Shown: positions 1 to 8,650, numbered from the stretch's first letter. The stretch is DNA of 41,365 nt from a virus (IMGVR_UViG_3300001533_000780:1-41365), one strand, 5' to 3'. Notes: generated by a model not told the origin, from the sequence alone. Numbers and translations are program-made.

Positions 1-503
1 CAACAGCAACAACATCTACAAATGCATCTGCAATAAGTTCAAATGCAACAGATATAGCTTCTAATTCAGCAACAACATCTACAAACGCATCTGCAATAAG
101 TTCAAATTCAACAAATATAGCTTCTAATGAAACTGCAATAAGTTCAAATGCAACAGATATATCAACTATATCTGGATTAACAAATCAAATGGGTGTTAAT
201 TATATTCAAGAAGCTACTACAAATCCAATAGCATCTAATACTACAGATTCTGTTGGTATTAGTTTACAATATGAACCAGCAGGTGATTGTTATGTGGAAT
301 GTAAAATAAATGGTATTTCATACGGTATAAATCCTAATTCTGCATCAGCAACTTCTACTTATCCTTTTTATTTTACTTCGGGTTCTAGAACTAATTGGGG
401 TTCTGGGGATTCATTACAAGTAGATACGGGTGATTTAGGATTTGAATTAGAAGCATCAGATTTAGTTCAATTAACTTATTCTGTAAAACCTACTAATTTT
501 TAA
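1..503 (+). CDS. Tail fibre or stalk protein, C-terminal part (5' end outside the window)
   Basis: The reading frame is open from base 3, so this is the end of a longer gene and the Met at 189 is internal. The first 55 codons are a Ser/Thr/Asn/Ala repeat of 21 residues (three heptads) with Ile recurring seven residues apart, as expected for a trimeric fibrous stalk. About 100 residues of non-repetitive, probably beta-structured C-terminal domain follow, with Gly/Ser/Thr-rich strands and a final LTYSVKPTNF. A strong hairpin terminator lies just after the stop. Position at the edge of an adhesin region supports a receptor-binding or tail-fibre role. No catalytic motif is visible, and the specific receptor cannot be inferred. 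Confidence 0.7.
   Translation, partial: TATTSTNASAISSNATDIASNSATTSTNASAISSNSTNIASNETAISSNATDISTISGLTNQMGVNYIQEATTNPIASNTTDSVGISLQYEPAGDCYVECKINGISYGINPNSASATSTYPFYFTSGSRTNWGSGDSLQVDTGDLGFELEASDLVQLTYSVKPTNF
6..165 (+). repeat. 63-bp (21-aa) direct repeats in fibre gene
   Basis: Two near-identical 63-bp units start at 6 and 69, and a third, shortened copy (TAISSNATDIS) begins near 131. Each unit encodes three heptads beginning ATTSTNASAISSNATD. The array is probably longer, as it runs off the left edge. Such in-frame repeats can change copy number and so fibre length. Confidence 0.8.
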
Positions 504-528
504 TAAAATAAATTAAATAATTAAATAT

Positions 529-561
529 AAAAGTTGAACTAAATAAGTTCAACTTTTTTTT
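529..561 (+). terminator. Rho-independent terminator after fibre gene
   Basis: A perfect 12-bp stem (AAAAGTTGAACT, 529-540, with its complement at 546-557) has a 5-nt loop and runs into eight T residues. It lies 26 nt after the fibre stop codon and before a new promoter-like motif at 579, so it separates two transcription units. Confidence 0.8.
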
Positions 562-578
562 GAATTAAACTTTTTCGA

Positions 579-590
579 TATATAAGAATA
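579..590 (+). promoter_or_regulatory. Putative phage promoter motif TATATAAGAA
   Basis: TATATAAGAATA lies 21 nt before the ATG at 600, directly after a terminator. Related TATATAAAAG-like sequences precede many first genes in the window (3670, 5551, 10641, 24907), so this looks like the phage's own promoter class. In an A+T-rich genome this remains inference. Confidence 0.45.
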
Positions 591-599
591 AAATTTTTA

Positions 600-1751
600 A
601 TGAAAAATATTAAAAATTTAAATATAGGTTTAACTATTAACTTGAATAAAGATTTTGGTGTTTGGTCAAATGGAATAATTCAAAATGTAGTATATTTGTA
701 TCAATCTTTAAAATGTAGTAATAATCAATACAATGTTTTTATTGTTGATTGTGGAGACTATGAAAATCTTGAAGATTTTAAATGGGCAAATGATTTAAAT
801 TTAGTTAAATTAAAAGATGTTATTCAAGAATTAGATTTATTAATTTTAATAGGTTCTCAAGTTACAGATAATGATATTAAAAAAATTCATGATAATAATG
901 GTAAAGTTGTATTTTATCAATGTGGATCTAATTATATTTTAAATATGGAAGATATTTTATTTAAGGAAGAAAAAAATAATTTTAAATATACTAAATTATC
1001 AGATGAAATATGGATGATACCACAAAATGAAAAAATTAATTATCATTATTTTAAAATGATGCATAATACACATACAGTTATTGTTCCTTTCGTATGGGGT
1101 TCTAAATTTTTAGATTCTGAAAAAGAAAATTTAAAAAATAAAGCAATATATAACAGAAGTAATAAACCTAAAAGAATATCTATTTTTGAACCTAATATTA
1201 ATGTTGTAAAATTTTTCATGTATCCATTATTAATTACAGAAAAATTAAATAAAATAAATCCAACATTAATAAAAAATGTTTATGTGACTAACACATTAAA
1301 ATTTACTAAAAATAAAAAATTTTCTAATTTAGTTACTAATTTAGATATTGTAAAATCAAAAATAGCAACTTTTGAAAAAAGGTATATAACACCATATTTT
1401 TTAGCTAATTTTACAGATGTTGTAATTGCACATCAATGGGAAAATCCATTAAATTATGCATATTTAGATGTCTTATATTTAGGATATCCTTTAGTTCATA
1501 ATTCAAATTTTTGTAAAAATGCTGGTTATTATTATGAAGGATTTAATATTGATGAAGGTGCTAATCAATTACAAAAAGCAATAGAAGAACATGATAAATA
1601 TATAGAAGAATATAATTATAGAAGTAGTACAGTTCTTAAAAAATATAAATATGATAATCCACACACAGTTGTGTATTATGATAAATTAATTCATAATGTT
1701 ATGAATAGTATAAAAAATGAATATACATATCAACAAAAAAATAATTTTTAA
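600..1751 (+). CDS. DUF2827-like glycosyltransferase candidate
   Basis: This 383-aa protein resembles the DUF2827 family of putative glycosyltransferases, as recalled from its pattern rather than a search. Visible landmarks are an N-terminal beta-strand LNIGLTINL, then VWSNGIIQNVVYLY, a mid-region KVVFYQCGSNYI, DEIWMIPQNE, a basic NKPKRISIFEPNINVVKF block, and a C-terminal GYPLVHNSNFCKNAGYYY segment. The last is like the nucleotide-sugar-binding half of GT-B folds. There is no signal peptide or membrane segment, so it should act in the cytoplasm. The next gene, a sulfotransferase, starts 2 nt downstream. The pair may decorate a phage fibre or a host surface glycan, but the acceptor is unknown. 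Confidence 0.6.
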   Translation: MKNIKNLNIGLTINLNKDFGVWSNGIIQNVVYLYQSLKCSNNQYNVFIVDCGDYENLEDFKWANDLNLVKLKDVIQELDLLILIGSQVTDNDIKKIHDNNGKVVFYQCGSNYILNMEDILFKEEKNNFKYTKLSDEIWMIPQNEKINYHYFKMMHNTHTVIVPFVWGSKFLDSEKENLKNKAIYNRSNKPKRISIFEPNINVVKFFMYPLLITEKLNKINPTLIKNVYVTNTLKFTKNKKFSNLVTNLDIVKSKIATFEKRYITPYFLANFTDVVIAHQWENPLNYAYLDVLYLGYPLVHNSNFCKNAGYYYEGFNIDEGANQLQKAIEEHDKYIEEYNYRSSTVLKKYKYDNPHTVVYYDKLIHNVMNSIKNEYTYQQKNNF

Positions 1752-1752
1752 A

Positions 1753-2394
1753 ATGTTATATCATCAAAATAATTTTATAATGGTACATGTACCAAAAACA
1801 GCAGGAACTTCTATTGAAGAAATATTTGGATTTAGATATTATAATGAAAATGATAAAATAGATCCAAAAAGATTTGAATTTGAATTAGAAAAATATAATA
1901 AAAAATTAACACAATCACATCCAAAACATTTTAGGTTTATAGATTATGAAAATTTATTATCGGAACAAATTATGATTAGATATTTTAAATTTGCTTTTAT
2001 TAGAAATCCATGGGATTTGATTGTTTCAAAATTTGAATATGGTAAAAGTACAAATATAATAACTTGGGAATTTTTAAAAGATTTTGAAAAATCAAAAAAA
2101 GAAATTTCTTTTGAAGAATATTTAGAAGGGATGAAAAATTATGTAGATATGGATTTTGATTATTGGTTAATAGGTAAAAAATATTCATTAGATTATATTG
2201 GTAAACTAGAAAATATAAATGAAGATTGGGCATATATTTGTGGTAGATGTCAAATGGATAAATTAGAATTACCTATTGTTAATAAGAATAAAAAAAGGAA
2301 AAGAAATTATCAAGATTATTATAATTCTAAAACGAAAGATTATATTTATAATAGATATAAAAAGTGGATAAAAGAATTTAAATATGAATTTTAA
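1753..2394 (+). CDS. Sulfotransferase family protein
   Basis: The protein (213 aa) carries the two PAPS-binding signatures of the sulfotransferase superfamily: a 5'-phosphosulfate loop VPKTAGTS at residues 13-20 and a 3'-phosphate motif FIRNPWDLIVSKF near 82-94. Family knowledge predicts transfer of sulfate from PAPS to a carbohydrate or protein hydroxyl. I start it at the ATG at 1753, immediately after the preceding stop; the frame is open back to 1717, but that would overlap the upstream gene. It is short for the family, so it is probably a minimal catalytic domain. Coupling to the upstream glycosyltransferase candidate suggests a sulfated glycan product; that is inference. Confidence 0.8.
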   Translation: MLYHQNNFIMVHVPKTAGTSIEEIFGFRYYNENDKIDPKRFEFELEKYNKKLTQSHPKHFRFIDYENLLSEQIMIRYFKFAFIRNPWDLIVSKFEYGKSTNIITWEFLKDFEKSKKEISFEEYLEGMKNYVDMDFDYWLIGKKYSLDYIGKLENINEDWAYICGRCQMDKLELPIVNKNKKRKRNYQDYYNSKTKDYIYNRYKKWIKEFKYEF

Positions 2395-2396
2395 AT

Positions 2397-2972
2397 CTAT
2401 ATTTTAAAGTAAAGACCCCAACCTTCATCATAAAGATTAGTTTTTAATTTTTCAAATGAATTTTCACTTAAAACAACTTTAAGAAAGTATTTATAAATTT
2501 TATTTTTCTTAATTAATTCTGTTGAACCTATACAAAAATCATTAGTTTTTAATTTATTATTATTTTTTAAATTTTTTATTATATATTTAATTCTATTTAA
2601 TATTTCTATTATTTCATATTTATTTGTTTTTAACATATCATAATTTAATAATGTTGCTTCCCATAAACTAAATCCTAAATGATATATATTTTTATTAAAT
2701 TCATTATATGAAAAAAGATCTAATCTATATTTATTATTAGAATAGGTTTTAAATTTTATTTCTAAATCATCATTATTTTTAAAAAGAATATAATCCGATT
2801 CAAGTGATGAATCAAAAATTTCATTAACATTATGTTCTTTAATATTTTTAATAATTATTCTTTTTGAACCTCCTGAATAAATTTTTATTCCTTTGTCTAA
2901 TCTTTCGGTTTTATTTTCATTATAAAAAGTTTTAAATTGATTATAAGTTGTATATAAATGAATTGCTTTCAT
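2397..2972 (-). CDS. Unknown protein with a truncated paralogue elsewhere in the window
   Basis: This 191-aa protein is not recognised. It is predicted soluble and mixed alpha/beta, with a start MKAIHLYTTYNQFKTF and a C-terminal segment ending EGWGLYFKI. It ends 2 nt from the convergent sulfotransferase. A 22-codon remnant with a near-identical N-terminus (MKATHSYTTYNQFKKF) lies at 9658-9726 on the same strand, so this family has been duplicated or exchanged within the phage. No catalytic motif is visible. Confidence 0.6.
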   Translation of the reverse strand: MKAIHLYTTYNQFKTFYNENKTERLDKGIKIYSGGSKRIIIKNIKEHNVNEIFDSSLESDYILFKNNDDLEIKFKTYSNNKYRLDLFSYNEFNKNIYHLGFSLWEATLLNYDMLKTNKYEIIEILNRIKYIIKNLKNNNKLKTNDFCIGSTELIKKNKIYKYFLKVVLSENSFEKLKTNLYDEGWGLYFKI

Positions 2973-2998
2973 ACAAAATTTAAATAAATTATATTTTT

Positions 2999-3601
2999 TT
3001 AAAATAGTGTTCTTTTTTTTAATTTATTAAACATTATTTCTTTTAATTTGGGATTATCTGTAGTATACCAAACATAAAAATCATTATATTCTAAAGTTAA
3101 TGATTTTTTCTTTAATTTAGTTTTATATTCATCAAATTTTTTAAATAAATTATTATCTATGTCATTCATTTCAATATTTAATTTATTTCCAATTAATACT
3201 AATTCAACTTCATTATTATCTTTATAATATTGAACAGCATTAATATAAATTTTATTTAATTCATCATCTTTTATTTTATCTGGATGTGTTTTAATAACTA
3301 TTTTTCTAAATAATTTTTTAATAAAAAGACTAGTATTATTATTTTCATTAATATTTTTTTCTATTTCATCATTTATTTTTTTATCTTTATCATTATTATC
3401 TTTTTTATTTTCTTTATTTTCTTTATTATTTTGATTATTTTCATTTTTATTATTTTCATCTTTTATTTCTGGAATATAATTTTCTTCTATTTTAGTGAAA
3501 GCTAATTTTTTAATATATTCAATTTTTTGTTCTTTTGCTGATATTTCATTTTTTAAAATATCAATATCAAATATCAAAATTTTTAATTCTAAATTTTGCA
3601 T
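2999..3601 (-). CDS. J-domain-like (DnaJ-type) protein with low-complexity linker
   Basis: With the start placed at the ATG at 3601 (MQNLELKI) the protein is 200 aa. Residues 1-40 look helical. Residues about 45-95 are an Asn/Lys/Glu/Asp-rich linker. The segment FRKIVIKTHPDKIKDDEL near 97-116 has the HPD tripeptide (106-108) and helix pattern of a J domain, followed by a helix INAVQYYKDN. J domains recruit Hsp70/DnaK, so the protein may redirect host chaperone. The frame is open to 3664, but a 20-nt promoter-like block ends 2 nt before 3601 and decides the start. No Gly/Phe or zinc-finger region is present, so this is not a full DnaJ. Confidence 0.6.
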   Translation of the reverse strand: MQNLELKILIFDIDILKNEISAKEQKIEYIKKLAFTKIEENYIPEIKDENNKNENNQNNKENKENKKDNNDKDKKINDEIEKNINENNNTSLFIKKLFRKIVIKTHPDKIKDDELNKIYINAVQYYKDNNEVELVLIGNKLNIEMNDIDNNLFKKFDEYKTKLKKKSLTLEYNDFYVWYTTDNPKLKEIMFNKLKKRTLF

Positions 3602-3602
3602 T

Positions 3603-3622
3603 TTAAACTTTTTTAATATATA
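3603..3622 (-). promoter_or_regulatory. Putative phage promoter, 20 nt identical to one at 19220-19239
   Basis: On the minus strand this reads TATATATTAAAAAAGTTTAA and ends one base before the ATG at 3601. Exactly the same 20 nt precede the minus-strand endonuclease at 19216. A shorter version (ATATATTAAAAAG) precedes 31818. Confidence 0.5.
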
Positions 3623-3669
3623 TACAATTTTTAAATTCCTTAAAAATAATTTTAAATGAAACAATTTAA

Positions 3670-3680
3670 TATATAAAGAA
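3670..3680 (+). promoter_or_regulatory. Putative phage promoter TATATAAAGAA
   Basis: The motif lies 32 nt before the fibre gene at 3702 in a divergent intergenic gap, in the same sequence class as those at 579 and 10641. Confidence 0.4.
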
Positions 3681-3701
3681 GAAAAAATTTATATTTTTTA
3701 A

Positions 3702-4283
3702 ATGGGTAAATTAATTGATGGAAAACAATTAGAAAATTCAACAGTATCACAATCTAAATTAAATTTGACAAATCCAGATAATGATAATGATGCGGCTACT
3801 AAAAGTTATGTTGATAATGGAAATTATTTAAGTGGTGGTACAAATATTGATATTTCAGGAACTACTATAAATGTTAAAGTAACAGGAACAACATTAGGAA
3901 ATATCCCAAAATTTAATTCTAATGGAGAACTTGTTGATTCAGGTATAGAAGCTTCAGAAGAAGAATTTGATTTAATTGATTTTGTTAATTTATCAGAAAT
4001 ATCAACTAATTCAGAACAAACTATACCATCAAATTATAGAATAACTTCAATAGTTTTTGAAGAAATTACAGGATCATCAGCAGGAAATATATCTGTAGGA
4101 ACTTCTTCTAGTGGAACTGATATTGTCAATTCAGAATCAGTTGGTGCAAATTCATTAGTGGATGCTACATTAGGAACAACTATATTTAGTACATCATCGG
4201 ATCAAACTATTTATATTGAATCTGATTCTTGGGGTAGTGGTGTTGTTAATGTTTATATAAGAATAGAAAAATTTACTGAATAA
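3702..4283 (+). CDS. Small tail-fibre / virion appendage protein
   Basis: This 193-aa protein starts MGKLIDGKQLENSTVSQSKL and contains NDAATKSYVDNG, a segment typical of phage fibre proteins. The C-terminal half (about residues 95-193) is a beta-rich domain with SNYRITSIVFEEITG, GNISVGTSSSGTDIV and IYIESDSWGSGVVNVYI, a pattern common in fibre or appendage C-terminal domains. The lectin-like gene starts 2 nt after its stop, so the two are probably co-transcribed and may form one adhesion device. No enzymatic motif is seen. Confidence 0.65.
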   Translation: MGKLIDGKQLENSTVSQSKLNLTNPDNDNDAATKSYVDNGNYLSGGTNIDISGTTINVKVTGTTLGNIPKFNSNGELVDSGIEASEEEFDLIDFVNLSEISTNSEQTIPSNYRITSIVFEEITGSSAGNISVGTSSSGTDIVNSESVGANSLVDATLGTTIFSTSSDQTIYIESDSWGSGVVNVYIRIEKFTE

Positions 4284-4285
4284 AT

Positions 4286-4939
4286 ATGAGTCTTTTTACA
4301 TATAAAAATAAATTGATGGTTTATAATGGAAAAATACAAACTACTTCTGGTTATTATACAGATAATTTAGTAACATGGTGGAAATTTGATGGCAATGCAG
4401 ATGATGAATATGGAAATTATGATGGTATTGTTCATGGTGCAACATATACTACTGATGGAAAAATAGATGGATGTTATTATTTTGATGGTAATGATGATTA
4501 TATAGATGTTGGTGATGCTGGAAAATATAGTAGTAATGATAATTTTAGTATTACTGCTTGGATTTTAGCGAATAATACTGGAAGATTTTTTAGTAGAAGA
4601 GGAAGTTATGAAATTCACCCACATCCATCTAGAGAAACATTATTATTTTATGATGGTTCATGGGAAGCTAGGGGAACAAAAAATATAGTTGACGGAGAAT
4701 GGCATCATATAGGAATAGTAATTGATAGTGATGTTTCAAAAGTAACTTTATATGTAGATGGTGAAGTAGATTTATCACCTACAGATGTTTCTTTTAGTGC
4801 TGGTGGAAGTGATGCTGAAATAGGATCATGGAATAATGGTAGTAATAATCAATTAGATGGAAAAATAGATGATTTTAGAATTTATGAATCTAAATTAACA
4901 GATAAAAATATTGAAACGATATATAATAACACTAAATAA
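4286..4939 (+). CDS. LamG/concanavalin-A-like lectin domain protein
   Basis: Most of this 217-aa protein is one Laminin_G_3/ConA-like jelly-roll domain: LVTWWKFDGNADDEYGN at about 28-44, CYYFDGNDDYIDVG near 63-76, FSITAWILA, GEWHHIGIVID, VTLYVDGE and a closing LDGKIDDFRIYESKLTD. These are characteristic strands of the fold, which usually binds carbohydrate. There is no signal peptide, as expected for a virion protein. It follows the fibre gene at 3702 with 2 nt spacing, which suggests a receptor-binding tip. Its stop overlaps the end of the convergent HD-hydrolase gene by 8 nt. Confidence 0.8.
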   Translation: MSLFTYKNKLMVYNGKIQTTSGYYTDNLVTWWKFDGNADDEYGNYDGIVHGATYTTDGKIDGCYYFDGNDDYIDVGDAGKYSSNDNFSITAWILANNTGRFFSRRGSYEIHPHPSRETLLFYDGSWEARGTKNIVDGEWHHIGIVIDSDVSKVTLYVDGEVDLSPTDVSFSAGGSDAEIGSWNNGSNNQLDGKIDDFRIYESKLTDKNIETIYNNTK

Positions 4940-5519
4940 TAGCAATTTTTATTTTTTCTAGTATTTCATTAACTAATTTTAATTGTGGTTCTGATAATTT
5001 TCTTTTTTCTTTTAATTCATTTAATATATTAAAAGTTTGTTTTGCATAATTTTTTGACCATTTCTTTTCTTTATCATTACCATATATATACATTTTAGGA
5101 ATATCTTGAACATTATGTAGTCTATCCGCTAATTTTATTATTAATGCCCAATTTGACATATTTAAAATTTTTTCACTTAAATATTTTTCTTTTCCTAATA
5201 ATTTTATTTTTTCTTCATCTGAAGTTAATTCTTTAACTAAAGAAGTTACTAATTCACCAAATTCTTTTTTTATTTCATTAAAAGTAATATTTTGATCTTC
5301 AACAACATCATGTAAATATGCTGCTGCTATAATATCTTTAATTCTTTTAGATTTTTTTATTTTTTCAACTATTTTTGCTACACTTTTAGGATGTGTAAAA
5401 TATTCAATTTTTTCACCTTTTTCTGTTTTACCTTTTCTATATTGACCTTTATGAACTTTTTTAGAAAATTCTTCAGCCTTTTTTATTTTATTTTCAAATA
5501 ATTTAAAATCAATTAACAT
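4932..5519 (-). CDS. HD-domain (p)ppGpp hydrolase, SpoT/MESH1-like, with CTS-like leader
   Basis: This 195-aa protein matches the hydrolase domain of RelA/SpoT enzymes and MESH1. It has H23 in HKGQYRKG, FTHP at 41-44, the metal-binding AAYLHDVVED at 66-75 (H70, D71, E74, D75) and KLADRLHNVQD at 129-139 (D132, N136). Only the hydrolase domain is present, with no synthetase, TGS or ACT domain, so it should remove pyrophosphate from (p)ppGpp and relieve the stringent response. Its leader MLIDFKLFENK contains L-F-E and matches five other leaders in this window. It is transcribed divergently from the 1024-aa structural gene. Activity on a different nucleotide cannot be excluded. Confidence 0.8.
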   Translation of the reverse strand: MLIDFKLFENKIKKAEEFSKKVHKGQYRKGKTEKGEKIEYFTHPKSVAKIVEKIKKSKRIKDIIAAAYLHDVVEDQNITFNEIKKEFGELVTSLVKELTSDEEKIKLLGKEKYLSEKILNMSNWALIIKLADRLHNVQDIPKMYIYGNDKEKKWSKNYAKQTFNILNELKEKRKLSEPQLKLVNEILEKIKIAII

Positions 5520-5550
5520 TTTTTCAATTTATTTTGGAGTATATCTTATT

Positions 5551-5566
5551 TATATATAAAAAGAAA
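5551..5566. promoter_or_regulatory. Shared promoter region of divergent genes
   Basis: The 56-nt gap between the starts at 5519 (minus) and 5576 (plus) holds TATATATAAAAAGAAA, 10-25 nt before the plus-strand ATG. Its reverse complement also contains TATATATAAATAAG. It fits the putative phage promoter class and may serve both strands. Confidence 0.4.
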
Positions 5567-5575
5567 ACATCAAAA

Positions 5576-8500
5576 ATGTCAAATCAAAAAAATTCTTTCG
5601 TTTCAATGTTAGAAAATGTTTCTAGGCTTAATAAAAATAGCGTTGAAATAATAACTTCTTTAAATAATGTTACTTCTTCAAAAAGGGATTCTGTAACTGT
5701 AAGTTTATTAAATAATGATGGAACCACATCTGAATATTCAATGCCAACAATTGGTAAATTGAAAAATGATTTAGAAGCCGCAAATTCAAATATTAAAAGA
5801 TTATCTGGGTTTGAAGGTAAAACATATATAAAAGATGGAACTTCTATTAAAAGAGTTTATACTGTTGATTTATCTAGAGAACCACAAGAAATTCCTAGTA
5901 TTAATCAAATAAATGAATTTTCTAATAAAGTAAATTGGTTTTTTGAAGAATTAATGAATCCAATGTTATCAGTTAATGTTGATTTAACAGGAAAAATAAG
6001 TGATAATGTTAATAGAATTTTATCAAGAAGATATATAGTTAGATTTACTAGAAATGCTGATAATTCTTTAACAACAGAGGGACAAAATTCATTAACTGAT
6101 TTTACAAATAGATTTTTAAATGGTAGAACTGATATTACTATTACTGAATTTTTAAATTGGCATACTGGTGAATCTAATAATGGTGGTGTTATTAATTACA
6201 GAGATCCTTCTTTTAATTTAGATGAACAATTATTTGATGTTAATTATAAAGAATTACCATATAAAGGAATATTTAGAGTATTAAAGATAGAAACTGATGA
6301 TATTAATAATAAATTATGGCATCATTTAAATACATTAAGTTATTCAGACAGAAGGGCAAATGGAAATAAATCATTACAAATTGGAGATTCATTAATTATT
6401 AAGAAAAAATCTGTAACTACTAGTAGATATAAAATAGTTGAAATTTCAAATGCTAATTCTCAAAATAAAGTTAGATTAGAAAGGGTAGAAGGATATGATC
6501 CTATTGGAATAGATACAGAATTAGAATATTATTCAAATTTTACATCAAATAAAACTATTAATATTTCTATTGGTTATGATGAATATAATGTTATATTTAT
6601 TAAACCTATTAATACGGAAAATAATGTTATTGGATCTTTATGGAGTAATGGAACAGCATTTTATACAAATAATTTAATTTTAGATTCTAGTCAAAATAAT
6701 AAAGATTTGGCAACATATTATTCTGAAGTTGTAGAAGATTATGGTGCTTTATTAAAAGATATGGTTAAAAGGAATATACCAGCAGTTATAGGTGTAACTC
6801 CATTATCTCCAATTTTAGAATCGGATTCTTTTGAAGTTGTTCAAATAAATAAACATTTAACAGATTCTGCAAATGCTAAAGAATTACAACAATTACATTC
6901 TGAAAAAGATTCAATAAAATCAAAATTATCTTCACAACAAGAAACTATAAAATCTTTAAATAAAAGAATTGCTAAAGAAAAAAGTAATTCTAAAAAACAA
7001 GAATTTGAAGAAAAATTAGAAAAGGCTGTTGGTAAGCAAGAAGAATTATCAAATTCATTAGCAAGTATTACAGAACAAATTACAAATTCTAGAGCAACAC
7101 AAGCTTTATCAGAAGAACCAAAATATAGAGTAAGAGGATTTTTTGATATTCCAGCACCTACTAATAATCAAGAAATTATTCAATTTAGAATTCAATATAA
7201 ATATTCTTCTAAAGATGGATCTACTAATTCTAATGAAACTTTTGAAACAGAAGATATAGTTGCAACTTTTTCAAATTGGGAACAAAAAATAACAGATATA
7301 AGACAAAGAATTTATAATGTTAATACTGACACATGGGAATGGTTAAATGAAGATGTTACTAGTTCTGATGTTCCTAATATTAATTCTGTTGATATTCCAA
7401 TTAGACAAGGTGAACAAGTAACAATTAGAATTAAATCTATTAGTGAAGCTGGTTTTCCAGATACTAAAATTGAATCTCCATGGTCAGAAGAATTAACTAT
7501 ACCATTTCCAGATGATTTAAATAATAGATTTAATGAGTTTATTTATGAAGAAGGAATAAAAGATGAAGCATTAGTAGAAATGGATAATAAATTAAATACA
7601 GCTGGTGTTTATGAACATGTTAGAAATCAAGTTTCTATTGGTGATGAATTATATACACATAGAGATAATCAAATTTTAACTTCTTTTACTTCTCTAGGAA
7701 ATTCAGTAGATTTATTTACTTATTTACAAAATTTAACTGATAGAATTGTAACTATTGAAAATGAATTAGCTAAAACTAAAGGAAGATTAGATGTTAAATT
7801 GGTTTTTGATGGTGAAGAAACTATATTAAGTGCAAATTCTGTATTGACTGTTCCTATTGAATGTACTGAAATTGCAACACCTTATGGTGGTGGAAATAAA
7901 TATGTAAATGATATTTATAAATATCAAAAATATTCTATTTGGGTTGAAAATGATTCACCTAATAATTCATTATTTTTATTATCCGATAGAAGTTATGCTA
8001 CTGGTGGAACTAATATTTATTATCAAGAACCTAATAATAAAATGTTATTCGTAGATGAAGATAATTATCTATATGAACAAGTTAATAACCAATTTGTATG
8101 GTTTTCAGATAATCATGGTGGTGATCCTTTGTATACTGGGATGACAGAAGCATCAACATATTCATATTTTGCTAATTTAAATAGAATTTTATTAGCAAAT
8201 ACAGAAGGTAGAAATTTAGGAAATAATGATGTGAAAGAAGAAGTTTCAGGAACTATAGGTGGATTTAGTTTATTAAATGAAGGTTATGTTTCTTGGACAG
8301 ATACTGGAAATACTGATTTAACAGGAGGTACATTTTTAGCAACAGTTCATCCAGAATTACCAGATCCACTTGAATTACAAGAATTGGCAGAATCGGGTGA
8401 AAAAGAAATAAAACCTGAAAATAAACAAATAATTAAAATTAATATTTATTTTAAATTATCCGATGTTGATTATGAAGAACCTGCTGATGAAGGAGTTTAT

Positions 8501-8650
8501 ACATGGAGGGCAAGAAGAGATTATTCAGATGTTCAAATTTTAGATAGATATGTTAAATTATATATGGAAAAAATTGGTGAACAAAGACCTTTACAATATA
8601 CATTAAGATTTAGATTAAAAAGAAATGAACCTGCAACTAGAGTAAGATAG
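5576..8650 (+). CDS. Large virion structural protein with coiled coil and FnIII-like domain
   Basis: I start this 1024-aa protein at the ATG at 5576 (MSNQKNSFVSMLENVS), just after the promoter-like block. An in-frame TTG at 5534 lies upstream of that block. Features along the chain are: an N-terminal region with helical segments; a charged Gln/Lys/Glu coiled coil around residues 430-520; a fibronectin type III-like region near 530-650 (RVRGFFDIPAPTN ... VTIRIKSISEAGFPDTKIESPWSEEL); and a beta-rich C-terminal part. There is no enzymatic motif. Size and position beside other baseplate-type genes suggest a baseplate or tail protein. A perfect hairpin follows the stop. Confidence 0.65.
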   Translation: MSNQKNSFVSMLENVSRLNKNSVEIITSLNNVTSSKRDSVTVSLLNNDGTTSEYSMPTIGKLKNDLEAANSNIKRLSGFEGKTYIKDGTSIKRVYTVDLSREPQEIPSINQINEFSNKVNWFFEELMNPMLSVNVDLTGKISDNVNRILSRRYIVRFTRNADNSLTTEGQNSLTDFTNRFLNGRTDITITEFLNWHTGESNNGGVINYRDPSFNLDEQLFDVNYKELPYKGIFRVLKIETDDINNKLWHHLNTLSYSDRRANGNKSLQIGDSLIIKKKSVTTSRYKIVEISNANSQNKVRLERVEGYDPIGIDTELEYYSNFTSNKTINISIGYDEYNVIFIKPINTENNVIGSLWSNGTAFYTNNLILDSSQNNKDLATYYSEVVEDYGALLKDMVKRNIPAVIGVTPLSPILESDSFEVVQINKHLTDSANAKELQQLHSEKDSIKSKLSSQQETIKSLNKRIAKEKSNSKKQEFEEKLEKAVGKQEELSNSLASITEQITNSRATQALSEEPKYRVRGFFDIPAPTNNQEIIQFRIQYKYSSKDGSTNSNETFETEDIVATFSNWEQKITDIRQRIYNVNTDTWEWLNEDVTSSDVPNINSVDIPIRQGEQVTIRIKSISEAGFPDTKIESPWSEELTIPFPDDLNNRFNEFIYEEGIKDEALVEMDNKLNTAGVYEHVRNQVSIGDELYTHRDNQILTSFTSLGNSVDLFTYLQNLTDRIVTIENELAKTKGRLDVKLVFDGEETILSANSVLTVPIECTEIATPYGGGNKYVNDIYKYQKYSIWVENDSPNNSLFLLSDRSYATGGTNIYYQEPNNKMLFVDEDNYLYEQVNNQFVWFSDNHGGDPLYTGMTEASTYSYFANLNRILLANTEGRNLGNNDVKEEVSGTIGGFSLLNEGYVSWTDTGNTDLTGGTFLATVHPELPDPLELQELAESGEKEIKPENKQIIKINIYFKLSDVDYEEPADEGVYTWRARRDYSDVQILDRYVKLYMEKIGEQRPLQYTLRFRLKRNEPATRVR

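Noticed and set aside
1717-1752. Upstream start for the sulfotransferase
   Set aside because: It would overlap the end of the preceding gene by 35 nt, while an ATG lies directly after that gene's stop and just before the conserved core.
2000-2233. Minus-strand frame of 77 codons
   Set aside because: It lies wholly inside the sulfotransferase gene and has the Leu/Phe/Tyr-rich composition of an antisense shadow.
3602-3664. Longer N-terminus of the J-domain-like protein
   Set aside because: It would translate through the 20-nt block shared with the gene at 19216 and adds a basic stretch without similarity to J proteins.
5534-5575. Upstream extension of the 1024-aa gene
   Set aside because: The extension begins with TTG and covers the promoter-like block; the ATG at 5576 is preceded by the A-rich leader usual here.
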